Assembly: GCA_002435595.1 (NCBI GenBank)
Contig: DJBL01000070.1
Coordinates: 103,222 to 167,221 of the forward strand
DNA length: 64,000 nt
Reading direction: 5' to 3'
Source: Stenotrophomonas maltophilia
GTDB lineage: Bacteria > Pseudomonadota > Gammaproteobacteria > Xanthomonadales > Xanthomonadaceae
Part shown: one piece after another, positions 7,908 to 15,925 of the stretch
Layout: each line of letters starts with the position of its first letter
Numbering within the stretch: position 1 is the stretch's first letter
The notes under the pieces: generated by a model
What the model saw: only the letters and a program-made list of their open reading frames with translations
Told to the model about the DNA's origin: nothing
Databases searched by the model: none
Position numbers and translations under genes: made by a program

Positions 7908-9440
7908 ATGTCCTCTGAGCTGCTCAAGGCCCTTGGCCTGGACGCGACCAACGCTGGCACCTACCTCGGCAACGGCGAGTGGTCCAGCGCCACCAGCGCC
8001 GGCGTGATCACCCCGGTCAACCCGACCACCGGTGAGCCGATCGCCACCGTGCACGCCACCACCGACGCCGATTACGAAACCATCATCGCCCGCGCCCAGG
8101 AAGCTTTCAACGTGTGGCGCACCACCCCGGCCCCGCGCCGTGGCGAGGCCGTGCGCCTGTGCGGCGAAGCGCTGCGCGCCAACAAGGACGCGCTGGGTTC
8201 GCTGGTCGCCCTGGAAATGGGCAAGAGCAAGCCCGAAGGCGATGGCGAAGTGCAGGAGATGATCGACATCGCCGATTTCGCCGTGGGCCAGAGCCGCATG
8301 TTGTACGGCTACACCATGCATTCCGAACGCCCCGGCCACCGCATGTACGAGCAGTACCAGCCGCTGGGCCTGGTCGGCATCATCAGCGCGTTCAACTTCC
8401 CGGTGGCGGTGTGGGCATGGAACGCGTTCCTGGCCACCATCTGCGGCGACATCTGCCTGTGGAAGCCGTCCAACAAGACCCCGCTGACCGCGATCGCGTC
8501 CATGCGCATCTGCAACGAAGCGCTGCGCGAAGGCGGCTTCCCGGACTTGTTCTTCCTGATCAACGATGCCGGCACGGAACTGTCGGAAAAGATGGTCGCC
8601 GACAAGCGCGTGCCGCTGATCAGCTTCACCGGCTCGACCCAGGTCGGCCGCCAGGTCGCCGGCAAGGTCGCCCAGCGCCTGGGCCGCTGCCTGCTGGAAC
8701 TGGGCGGCAACAACGCCATCATCCTGGACGAAACCGCCGACCTGAAACTGGCCATCCCCGGCATCGTGTTCGGCGCGGTCGGCACCGCGGGCCAGCGCTG
8801 CACCACCACCCGCCGCCTGATCGTGCACGAATCCATCCATGACGACGTGCTGGCCACGCTGGTCAAGGCGTACAAGCAGGTGGAAGGCAAGATCGGCGAT
8901 CCGACCGACCCGGCCAACCTGATGGGCCCGCTCAACAGCGACGGCGCCGTGCAGCAGTTCCTGGCCTCCATCGAGAAGGCCAAGGCCAGCGGCGGCACCG
9001 TGGAAACCGGCGGTACCCGCATCGACCGCGCCGGCAACTTCGTGCTGCCGGCGATCGTCACCGGGCTGAAGAACAGCGACGAAGTGGTGCAGCACGAGAC
9101 CTTCGCGCCGATCCTGTACGTGATGAAGTACAGCACGCTGGAAGAAGCGATCGACATGCAGAACGGCGTGCCGCAGGGCCTGTCCTCGTCGATCTTCACC
9201 ACCAACCTGAAGACCGCCGAGCGCTTCCTGTCGGCGGCCGGTTCGGACTGCGGCATCGCCAACGTCAACATCGGCACCTCCGGTGCGGAAATCGGTGGCG
9301 CCTTCGGTGGCGAAAAGGATACCGGTGGTGGCCGCGAGTCCGGCTCGGATGCATGGAAGGTCTACATGCGCCGCCAGACCAACACCATCAACTACTCCGA
9401 TTCGCTGCCGCTGGCCCAGGGCATCAAGTTCGACCTGTGA
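7908..9440 (+). CDS. amaB: ALDH7-type aldehyde dehydrogenase (L-piperidine-6-carboxylate / aminoadipate semialdehyde dehydrogenase)
   Basis: 510 aa. The sequence is of the antiquitin (ALDH7) class: FNFPVAVWAWN in the cofactor region, WKPSNKTPL, FTGSTQVGR, ELGGNNAI with the general-base Glu264, and GQRCTTTRRL with the nucleophile Cys298. In bacteria this subfamily (AmaB/Pcd) oxidises L-2-aminoadipate 6-semialdehyde, in equilibrium with piperidine-6-carboxylate, to 2-aminoadipate during lysine degradation, using NAD. AGGAG lies before the ATG. The SDR gene downstream overlaps by four bases and is probably translationally coupled. The alternative is a generic aldehyde detoxifier, but the ALDH7 signature is clear. 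Confidence 0.85.
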   Translation: MSSELLKALGLDATNAGTYLGNGEWSSATSAGVITPVNPTTGEPIATVHATTDADYETIIARAQEAFNVWRTTPAPRRGEAVRLCGEALRANKDALGSLVALEMGKSKPEGDGEVQEMIDIADFAVGQSRMLYGYTMHSERPGHRMYEQYQPLGLVGIISAFNFPVAVWAWNAFLATICGDICLWKPSNKTPLTAIASMRICNEALREGGFPDLFFLINDAGTELSEKMVADKRVPLISFTGSTQVGRQVAGKVAQRLGRCLLELGGNNAIILDETADLKLAIPGIVFGAVGTAGQRCTTTRRLIVHESIHDDVLATLVKAYKQVEGKIGDPTDPANLMGPLNSDGAVQQFLASIEKAKASGGTVETGGTRIDRAGNFVLPAIVTGLKNSDEVVQHETFAPILYVMKYSTLEEAIDMQNGVPQGLSSSIFTTNLKTAERFLSAAGSDCGIANVNIGTSGAEIGGAFGGEKDTGGGRESGSDAWKVYMRRQTNTINYSDSLPLAQGIKFDL

Positions 9441-10201
9441 GCGCTCCCTGCCTGGATTTCAGCGGCCGCCGCGTGCTGGTGGCCGGTGGCAGCAAGGGCA
9501 TCGGTCGCGCGATGGCGCTGGCGTTCGCTACGGCGGGCGCCCGCGTCGCGGTCTGCGCACGCGGTGAGCCCGGGCTCGCCGCGCTGGGTGGGGAGGCCCA
9601 GGCCCTCGGCCTGGCCATCCACACCACTGCGGCGGACCTGTCCGCGCCGGACGATATCCAGCGCTGGCTGGCCGAAGCGGCCGACGCGTTGGGCGGCATC
9701 GACGTACTGGTCAACAACGCTACCGGCTATGGCATGGCCGACGACGAGGCCGGCTGGGAGGCCAGCCTCGGCGTCGATCTGATGGCGGCGGTGCGGGCCT
9801 CGCGCCTGGCCCTGCCCTGGCTGCGCCAGTCCGCCGACGCCTGCATCCTCAACCTCGCCTCGATCGCCGCACAGCAACCGCGCCCCGGCGCGGCCCCCTA
9901 TGCGGCGGCCAAGGCGGCGTTGATGCACTACACCACCTCCCAGGCGCTGGCGCTGGCCCCGGAACGGATCCGGGTCAACGCCATCGCCCCGGGCTCGATC
10001 GAGTTCGAGGACGGCCTGTGGGCGCGACGCCGCACGCAGGATCCGGCGCTGTACCACGGCACCCTGGCGAAGATTCCGTTCGGCCGTTTCGGCCAGCCAC
10101 AGGAGATCGCCGATGCGGCGCTGTTCCTGTGCTCGCCGCTGGCGCGCTGGATCACCGGGCACACCTTGAACGTGGATGGCGGTCAGGTGCTGATGGGCTG
10201 A
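9437..10201 (+). CDS. Short-chain dehydrogenase/reductase (SDR)
   Basis: 254 aa, GTG start overlapping the stop of the amaB-like gene (GTGA), which fixes the start: MSAPCLDFSGRRVLVAGGSKGIG. Classical SDR features are present: the glycine motif GGSKGIGRA, NNATGYG (variant of NNAG), catalytic serine in LNLASIAA, YAAAK (Tyr/Lys pair), and C-terminal ITGHTLNVDGGQ. The enzyme will reduce or oxidise a carbonyl/hydroxyl with NAD(P). Coupling to an aldehyde dehydrogenase suggests a shared pathway, but the substrate is unknown. Confidence 0.88.
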   Translation: MSAPCLDFSGRRVLVAGGSKGIGRAMALAFATAGARVAVCARGEPGLAALGGEAQALGLAIHTTAADLSAPDDIQRWLAEAADALGGIDVLVNNATGYGMADDEAGWEASLGVDLMAAVRASRLALPWLRQSADACILNLASIAAQQPRPGAAPYAAAKAALMHYTTSQALALAPERIRVNAIAPGSIEFEDGLWARRRTQDPALYHGTLAKIPFGRFGQPQEIADAALFLCSPLARWITGHTLNVDGGQVLMG

Positions 10202-10243
10202 GCCGGGCGACTATGATGGGTAACACCGTCAAGGAAGACCGCC

Positions 10244-10582
10244 ATGTCCACACCGCTGCCTGCCACTGCCTCGCCCGCACCGCCCGGCCACAATGTCCTG
10301 GCCTGGGCGAGCATCGTCTTCGCCCTGCTGGGCTTGAGCTTCCTGCCCGTGCTCGGCAGCCTGGTCTCGATCGTGTGCGGCCATGTGGCGTGCGCGCAGA
10401 TCCGCCGTCGTCCCTACGCATCCAACGCCCGCAGCGTGGCCCTGGCCGGACTGTGGATGGGCTGGGGTGGGCTGATCGTGCTGGTCGCCCTGATCGCGTG
10501 GGTGTTCTTCTGGCTGATCCCGGCCGGCCTGGACTTCATGCAGTGGGTGTTCAACGGCGCCGGCGGACGGCTCGGACGCTGA
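10244..10582 (+). CDS. DUF4190 membrane protein
   Basis: 112 aa with two membrane helices (VLAWASIVFALLGLSFLPVLG and GLIVLVALIAWVFFWLIPAG) joined by a cytoplasmic loop containing CGHVACAQIRRRP. The GHxAxxxIRR loop between two helices is the DUF4190 hallmark. Function unknown; paired with a second DUF4190 gene about 90 bases downstream. Confidence 0.85.
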   Translation: MSTPLPATASPAPPGHNVLAWASIVFALLGLSFLPVLGSLVSIVCGHVACAQIRRRPYASNARSVALAGLWMGWGGLIVLVALIAWVFFWLIPAGLDFMQWVFNGAGGRLGR

Positions 10583-10675
10583 CGAGGGGGCGCCGGGCGC
10601 CCGCCCGTGGCTGCTCAAGCGTGGGCTAATCCGGCCGCAGGCACTATCATGGGCGCATTGCCTTGGAGGAACCGG

Positions 10676-10960
10676 ATGAACCAGCCACTTCGACAAACCA
10701 GCGCGCTGGCCGTGGTCAGCCTGGTCATGGGCATCGTCGGCTGGACGGTACTGCCGTTCATCGGCAGCCTGGTGGCGATCGTGACCGGGCACATGGCCCG
10801 CGCCGAGATCCGTCGCCAGCCGCAGGCCCTGGAAGGCGACGGACTGGCCCTGGCCGGCCTGATCCTGGGCTGGGTGGCGGTGATCATCAGCATCCTGGTG
10901 GTGATGGGTTTCCTGTTGTTCTTCGGTGGACTGGCCCTGTTTGCCGCATCCCAACCGTGA
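10676..10960 (+). CDS. DUF4190 membrane protein, second copy
   Basis: 94 aa; the ATG at 10676 follows TTGGAGGAA. The layout is the same as the preceding gene: helix, loop TGHMARAEIRRQPQALEGDG, helix (LAGLILGWVAVIISILVVMGF). The two are diverged tandem duplicates. The stop lies seven bases before the methyltransferase start, so these are probably co-transcribed. Confidence 0.85.
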   Translation: MNQPLRQTSALAVVSLVMGIVGWTVLPFIGSLVAIVTGHMARAEIRRQPQALEGDGLALAGLILGWVAVIISILVVMGFLLFFGGLALFAASQP

Positions 10961-10967
10961 GGTCTGC

Positions 10968-11738
10968 ATGAGCGCATCGGATTCGACGGAACGCTTCAGC
11001 AGTCGCGTCGCCGACTACGTCCGCTACCGCCCCGACTACCCGCCGGCCCTGCTGGACTGGCTGCATCACGATATCGGCGTGCCCACCGAGACCCTGGTTG
11101 CCGACATCGGCGCCGGCACCGGCATCTCCACCCGCCTGTTCCTGGCCAGCGGCCATCCGGTGATCGCCGTGGAGCCCAACGCGGCCATGCGCACGGCCGC
11201 AGAACACTGGCTGGCCCCGGACTACCTGCGCCTGAAGCTGGTGGACGGCACCGCCGAGGCCACCACCCTGGCCAATGACAGCGTGGGCCTGGTCGCGGCC
11301 GCACAGGCCTTCCACTGGTTCGACACCGACGCGGTACGCGCCGAATGGGCGCGCATCCTGCATCCCGGCGGGCTGGCGCTGGTGTTCTGGAACTCGCGCC
11401 TGCTCGATGCCTCGCCCTTCCTGGTGGGCTACGAGCAACTGCTGCTGGAGTTCGGCACCGACTACACCCAGGTCGCCGAGCGCTACCAGGACGATGCCAC
11501 CATGCACGCCTGGTTCGGCACCGGCCTGCGCGGTATGGCCAGTTTCCCCAACGTGCAGCGGATGGACCTGGACGGCCTGCGCGGGCGCCTGTTGTCGTCC
11601 TCCTACGCCCCGCAGGCCGGCCACCCGCGCCACGCCCCGATGCTGGAGGCACTGCAGCAGCTGTTCGACGCGCATGCGGTGGACGGCCAGGTCGCCTTCG
11701 AATACCACACCCGTGCCTTCATCGGCACGCTGGACTGA
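10968..11738 (+). CDS. Class I SAM-dependent methyltransferase
   Basis: 256 aa. SAM-binding motif I is VADIGAGTGISTRLFL, motif II ends VIAVEPNAAM, and the post-motif segment VAAAQAFHWFD with LHPGGLALVFWNS fits the Methyltransf_11 group. The family contains small-molecule and ubiquinone/biotin-type methylases; this member cannot be tied to a substrate. It sits nine bases upstream of pyrD, at the head of the pyrD-murB run. Confidence 0.85.
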   Translation: MSASDSTERFSSRVADYVRYRPDYPPALLDWLHHDIGVPTETLVADIGAGTGISTRLFLASGHPVIAVEPNAAMRTAAEHWLAPDYLRLKLVDGTAEATTLANDSVGLVAAAQAFHWFDTDAVRAEWARILHPGGLALVFWNSRLLDASPFLVGYEQLLLEFGTDYTQVAERYQDDATMHAWFGTGLRGMASFPNVQRMDLDGLRGRLLSSSYAPQAGHPRHAPMLEALQQLFDAHAVDGQVAFEYHTRAFIGTLD

Positions 11739-11747
11739 TACCACGCC

Positions 11748-12803
11748 ATGTACTCGCTTGCCCGCCCCTTCCTGTTCGCCTTCGATGCCGAGCGCGCCCA
11801 TGGCCTTGGCCTGAGCGGCCTGGAACTGGCCTACCGTACCGGCACCACGCCACTGCTGGCCGGCCGCATCGCGCCCCTGCCGACCAAGGCCTTCGGCCTG
11901 GAGTTTCCCAACCCGGTCGGCCTGGCCGCCGGGCTGGACAAGAACGGCGAACACATCGATGCGCTGCTGGCACTGGGCTTTGGCTTCGTGGAAATCGGCA
12001 CCATCACCCCGCGCCCGCAGGACGGCAATCCCAAGCCGCGGCTGTTCCGGCTGCCGGCCCACCAGGCCATCATCAACCGCATGGGCTTCAACAACCTGGG
12101 CGTGGATGCGCTGGTGCGCAACGTCGAGCGTGCCAAGCGCCGCACCGGCCTGCTGGGCATCAACATCGGCAAGAACAAGGACACCCCCAACGAGCAGGCC
12201 TTCGACGATTACCAGCACTGCCTGCAGAAGGTGTATCCGCTGGCCGACTACATCACCGTCAACATCTCCTCGCCCAACACCGCCGGCCTGCGCGAACTGC
12301 AGGAAGAGAACGCGCTGCGCCAGCTGATTTCGCAGCTGCGCGACAGCCAGGAACGGCTGGCCGCCCAGCACGGACGGCGCGTGCCGATGCTGGTCAAGGT
12401 GGCGCCGGACCTCAGTGACCGCGACATCGACGCGGCCGCACGCGTGCTCAGCGAGCTGAAGGTGGACGGGGTGATCGCCACCAACACCACCATCGACCGC
12501 AGTGCGGTGGCCGCTGATCCGCTGGCCAAAGAAGCCGGCGGTCTGTCCGGGGCGCCGCTGCTGGGCCAGTCCACGCTGGTGCTGCGCCGGCTGCGCGCGC
12601 GCCTGCCCGAGTCGATGCCGCTGATCGGCGTCGGTGGCATCCAGTCCGGCGCCGATGCGGTGGCCAAGATGTCGGCCGGCGCGGCGCTGGTGCAGTGCTA
12701 CAGCGGCCTGATTTTCCGTGGCCCGGCGCTGGTGCAGGACTGCGTGGAGGCCATCCGCCGCCGCCGCGAAGCCCCCAGCCGCGGCGCGGTCGCCCCCCTA
12801 TGA
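11748..12803 (+). CDS. pyrD: Dihydroorotate dehydrogenase, quinone-dependent (class 2)
   Basis: 351 aa. Oxidises dihydroorotate to orotate in pyrimidine synthesis, passing electrons from FMN to the membrane quinone pool. Seen: an N-terminal amphipathic extension (MYSLARPFLFAFDAERAH) typical of class 2, GLAAGLDKNGEHIDAL, GTITPRPQDGNPKPR, NRMGFNNLG, the catalytic-serine region ITVNISSPNTAGLR, KVAPDLSD and the FMN-phosphate site GVGGIQSGADA. The stop overlaps the murB start by four bases (ATGA). Confidence 0.97.
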   Translation: MYSLARPFLFAFDAERAHGLGLSGLELAYRTGTTPLLAGRIAPLPTKAFGLEFPNPVGLAAGLDKNGEHIDALLALGFGFVEIGTITPRPQDGNPKPRLFRLPAHQAIINRMGFNNLGVDALVRNVERAKRRTGLLGINIGKNKDTPNEQAFDDYQHCLQKVYPLADYITVNISSPNTAGLRELQEENALRQLISQLRDSQERLAAQHGRRVPMLVKVAPDLSDRDIDAAARVLSELKVDGVIATNTTIDRSAVAADPLAKEAGGLSGAPLLGQSTLVLRRLRARLPESMPLIGVGGIQSGADAVAKMSAGAALVQCYSGLIFRGPALVQDCVEAIRRRREAPSRGAVAPL

Positions 12804-13849
12804 GTAATGCAATGCCTGCCTGGACCCTGACTGAAAACGCCTCCCTGAAGGCCCTCAACACCTTCCACGTCGATGCCAGCGCCGCGCAGCTGCTGGAACT
12901 GCACGACGTGACGCTGCTGCCGGATGTACTTGCCCTGCCCCAGGTGGCCGCCGCGCCGCTGCTGGTACTGGGCAGCGGCAGCAACGTGCTGCTGGCCGGC
13001 GACGTGGACGGCACCGTGCTGGTGTTCGCCAATCGCAGCATCGAGATCCTGGAGCACCGCGCCGACCACACCGTGGTGCGCGCCGGCGCCGGCGTGAGCT
13101 GGCATGGGCTGGTGATGTGGTCGCTGCAGAACGGGCTGTCCGGGCTGGAGAACCTGGCGTTGATTCCCGGTACCGCCGGTGCTGCGCCGATCCAGAACAT
13201 CGGCGCCTACGGCGTGCAGGTGGACGAGTTCATCCAGACCGTGGAGGCCTGGGACCGCGAGGGCGGCCAGTGGGTGCGACTGGATGCCGAGGCCTGCCAG
13301 TTCGGTTACCGCGACAGCGTGTTCAAACAGCAGCCGGACCGCTACCTGATCAGCGCGGTGGAGCTGCGCCTGCCGTTGCTGCATGCCCTGCGCCTGGGCT
13401 ATGCCGGGATCAACGAGGAAATGCAGGCGATGGGCGTGGAACTGCCGGTGGCGGCGGACGTGGCCAACGCGGTGATCAACATCCGCCGCCGCAAGCTGCC
13501 CGACCCGGACGTGCTGGGCAACGCCGGCAGCTTCTTCAAGAACCCGGTACTGCCGCTGGAACAGGTGGAGGTACTGCTGCAGCATTTCCCCGACCTGCCG
13601 GTGTACCCGGCCGACCAGGACACCCGCCGCAAGCTGTCGGCCGCCTGGATGATCGAGGCCTGCGGCTGGAAGGGCCATCGCGACGGCGATGCCGGCGTTT
13701 CCCCGCAGCATGCCCTGGTGCTGGTCAACCATGGCAACGCCAGCGGCGCGCAGCTGCTGGCCCTGGCCCGACAGATCTCGGCGTCGGTGCTGGAGAAGTT
13801 CGGCGTGCCGATCGAGCCGGAGCCGCGCCTGATCGGCGCACAGTGGTGA
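12800..13849 (+). CDS. murB: UDP-N-acetylenolpyruvoylglucosamine reductase
   Basis: 349 aa. MurB reduces the enolpyruvyl group to lactyl with NADPH and FAD, giving UDP-N-acetylmuramate for peptidoglycan. Seen: NTFHVDASA, the FAD motif LGSGSNVLLAGD, GLENLALIPGTAGAAPIQNIGAYG, FGYRDSVFK and the active-site serine in GNAGSFFKNP; this is the E. coli-type (type I) enzyme. The start is fixed by an ATGA overlap with pyrD, and the stop overlaps the EamA gene start by four bases. Confidence 0.97.
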   Translation: MSNAMPAWTLTENASLKALNTFHVDASAAQLLELHDVTLLPDVLALPQVAAAPLLVLGSGSNVLLAGDVDGTVLVFANRSIEILEHRADHTVVRAGAGVSWHGLVMWSLQNGLSGLENLALIPGTAGAAPIQNIGAYGVQVDEFIQTVEAWDREGGQWVRLDAEACQFGYRDSVFKQQPDRYLISAVELRLPLLHALRLGYAGINEEMQAMGVELPVAADVANAVINIRRRKLPDPDVLGNAGSFFKNPVLPLEQVEVLLQHFPDLPVYPADQDTRRKLSAAWMIEACGWKGHRDGDAGVSPQHALVLVNHGNASGAQLLALARQISASVLEKFGVPIEPEPRLIGAQW

Positions 13850-14769
13850 CCCCGCCGCTGGCACTGCCCGCGCCGGCCCCGATGCGGGCGGCGCTGTTGA
13901 TGCTGGGCAGCACGATGGCCTTTGGCCTGATGGCCGTGGCGATCCGTTACGCCACCCGCTCGGTGCCAACCCAGGAGGTGGCGTTCTTCCGCAATGCATT
14001 TGGCCTGCTGGCATTGTTGCCGATGCTGTTGCGCCCCGGCCGCGCCTCGCTGAAGACCCGGCAGTTGCCACGCTACCTGCTGCGCAGCGCGATCGGGCTG
14101 GCGTCGATGCTGTGTGCGTTCTGGGCGATCGGCCACCTGCCGATGTCCCAGGCCATTTCGTTGTCCTACTCCACCCCGTTGTTCGTCACCATCGCCGCCG
14201 TGCTGTGGCTGGGCGAGACCGTGCGCGCGCGGCGCTGGGCGGCGGTGGTGATCGGCTTCATCGGCGTGCTGATCATCGTACGGCCCGGCTCGACCAGCTT
14301 TACCCCGGGCACGTTGGTGGCGGTGCTGGCGGCGGTGCTCAGCTCGCTGGTGGCGATCCAGATCAAGCAGCTCACCCGCGTGGACAGCGCCGATGCGGTG
14401 GTGCTCTACACCTATGTGTTCTGGGTGCCGCTGTCGCTGGTGCCGGCCTTGTTCGCCTGGGTATGGCCGACCGGCATGGCCTGGCTGTGGCTGGCCGCGA
14501 CCGGCCTGATGGGCACCATCGGCCAACTGCTGTGGACGCGTGCGTTGCGGTTGGGCGACGTGTCCGCGCTGACCCCGATCAGCTTCATGCAGTTGCCGCT
14601 GGTGGCCACGCTGGGCTGGCTGTTGTTCGGCGAGCGGCTGGATCGCTGGACCGTGATCGGTGCCGGGATCATCCTGGCCGCCAATGCCTACATCGCCCAT
14701 CGCGAGGCGGTGCTGTCGCGGCGCGCGGCGTCACAGGCGGCCAGCGCTGCGGCCAAGCCGGGCGAGTAG
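13846..14769 (+). CDS. EamA/DMT family transporter
   Basis: 307 aa, GTG start overlapping the murB stop (an ATG at 13882 is also possible). Two EamA repeats of about five helices each are visible: the first from LLMLGSTMAFGLMAVAIRY to GFIGVLIIV, the second from TLVAVLAAVLSSLVAIQIKQL to IGAGIILAANAYIAHREAV. RPG at the end of the first repeat is typical. These inner-membrane proteins export or exchange small metabolites. Being coupled to murB does not imply a cell-wall role. The substrate is unknown. Confidence 0.88.
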   Translation: MTPPLALPAPAPMRAALLMLGSTMAFGLMAVAIRYATRSVPTQEVAFFRNAFGLLALLPMLLRPGRASLKTRQLPRYLLRSAIGLASMLCAFWAIGHLPMSQAISLSYSTPLFVTIAAVLWLGETVRARRWAAVVIGFIGVLIIVRPGSTSFTPGTLVAVLAAVLSSLVAIQIKQLTRVDSADAVVLYTYVFWVPLSLVPALFAWVWPTGMAWLWLAATGLMGTIGQLLWTRALRLGDVSALTPISFMQLPLVATLGWLLFGERLDRWTVIGAGIILAANAYIAHREAVLSRRAASQAASAAAKPGE

Positions 14770-14819
14770 GCTCGGCCCTTCCGGGCCTCGCGCCGATCCG
14801 GTTGACCGCAGGGGAGCCC

Positions 14820-15881
14820 CTAGCCGGGTTGCACCAGCGCCAGCGCCCAGCTGCGCGCCGCGCTGTCGACCACGTTGCCGGGCGCGAACTGCTCGTCCAT
14901 GTAACGCAGGGCCTGGCGGCGCTGGGTGGGAGGACGCGCGGCGGCGCCCGGCTCCAGCAGCAGGTCGTGGAACTCCTGCACGTCGTGCAGGATCCGCCAA
15001 TGCCGGTAATAGGCCAGGCGCGCAGCGTCCACGACCACCTCGCCATAGCCCTCGCGGAAACACGGCGGATCGTCACGCCCCCAACGCCCGCCCACCCCGG
15101 CACCGACCAGCATCAGGTCGCGTTCGCGCGGGGCCAGCAGCATGTCGTCCCAGTCGATCAGGCACAGCCCGCCGTCCGGACGCAGCAGCAGGTTGCCGGC
15201 GTGCAGGTCGCCGTGGCACAGCACCCGCTGCAGCGGCTGCCGTAGCAGGCGCTCACGCAACGCCACGCAACGCTGCCAGACCTCGTCGATGCGCAGCCGA
15301 TGCTGTCGCCAACTGCGCAGGTACTGCCCGGCCAGCGCGTCGGGCACCGGCCAGCGCGCATCGCCGCGGCGCAGCCACGCCCCTACCCGCTCCACCGCCG
15401 TGTCGTCGTCGAAACCGGGCTGTGCCAGTCCGGCTGACAGCGTCGATGGCAGGCGCACGTCGTGCACCTGGCGCAGCACCTCGCCGAGGCGCCGCCACTG
15501 CGCCTGCGACAGCGCCGCCTCGAAACCGGACTGACCTTCGATATAGGCAAACAGCGTCCATTGCAGGCCCTCGGCACGCACGGCCGGAGCACCGTCCAGT
15601 GCCGGCTGGGGCGCGGCCACTTCGGCCAGGCCGAGCGGCCCCCGCAGATGCTGGAGCACCTGCCAGACCGCGTCATCGACCGCGTAACGGCGGCATTTCA
15701 GCCACCACCGCGCGCCATCGTGCGCGCCGACCTGGTACACCGTCGCGCCGGCATCGGCGCCGGCCGGGCGCTGCACCACCGAGGTTGCGCGCACGCCCCA
15801 CGCCTGCGCCAGCACGGCACCAATCTGGGTTGAAGACAATTCCTGGGGGTGCAGCATCCAACCGCCGTGATGCACGAACAT
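14820..15881 (-). CDS. APH-family phosphotransferase, resembling spectinomycin phosphotransferase APH(9)
   Basis: 353 aa (start at 15881, or MLHPQELSS at 15857). It has the aminoglycoside-kinase fold signature: catalytic loop VLCHGDLHAGNLLL (HGDxxxxN) and the Mg-binding LIDWDD. FAYIEGQSGFEA and ERDLMLVGAGVG, followed by FREGYG, are arranged as in APH(9)-Ia-like spectinomycin kinases, which are sometimes found on Stenotrophomonas chromosomes. Resistance is not demonstrated; choline/homoserine-kinase-like substrates share the motifs. Convergent with the EamA gene. Confidence 0.75.
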   Translation of the reverse strand: MFVHHGGWMLHPQELSSTQIGAVLAQAWGVRATSVVQRPAGADAGATVYQVGAHDGARWWLKCRRYAVDDAVWQVLQHLRGPLGLAEVAAPQPALDGAPAVRAEGLQWTLFAYIEGQSGFEAALSQAQWRRLGEVLRQVHDVRLPSTLSAGLAQPGFDDDTAVERVGAWLRRGDARWPVPDALAGQYLRSWRQHRLRIDEVWQRCVALRERLLRQPLQRVLCHGDLHAGNLLLRPDGGLCLIDWDDMLLAPRERDLMLVGAGVGGRWGRDDPPCFREGYGEVVVDAARLAYYRHWRILHDVQEFHDLLLEPGAAARPPTQRRQALRYMDEQFAPGNVVDSAARSWALALVQPG

Positions 15882-15925
15882 CGCCCCACTATCGCAGAAT
15901 CGATGCGAAGGAGCAGCGTATTACG

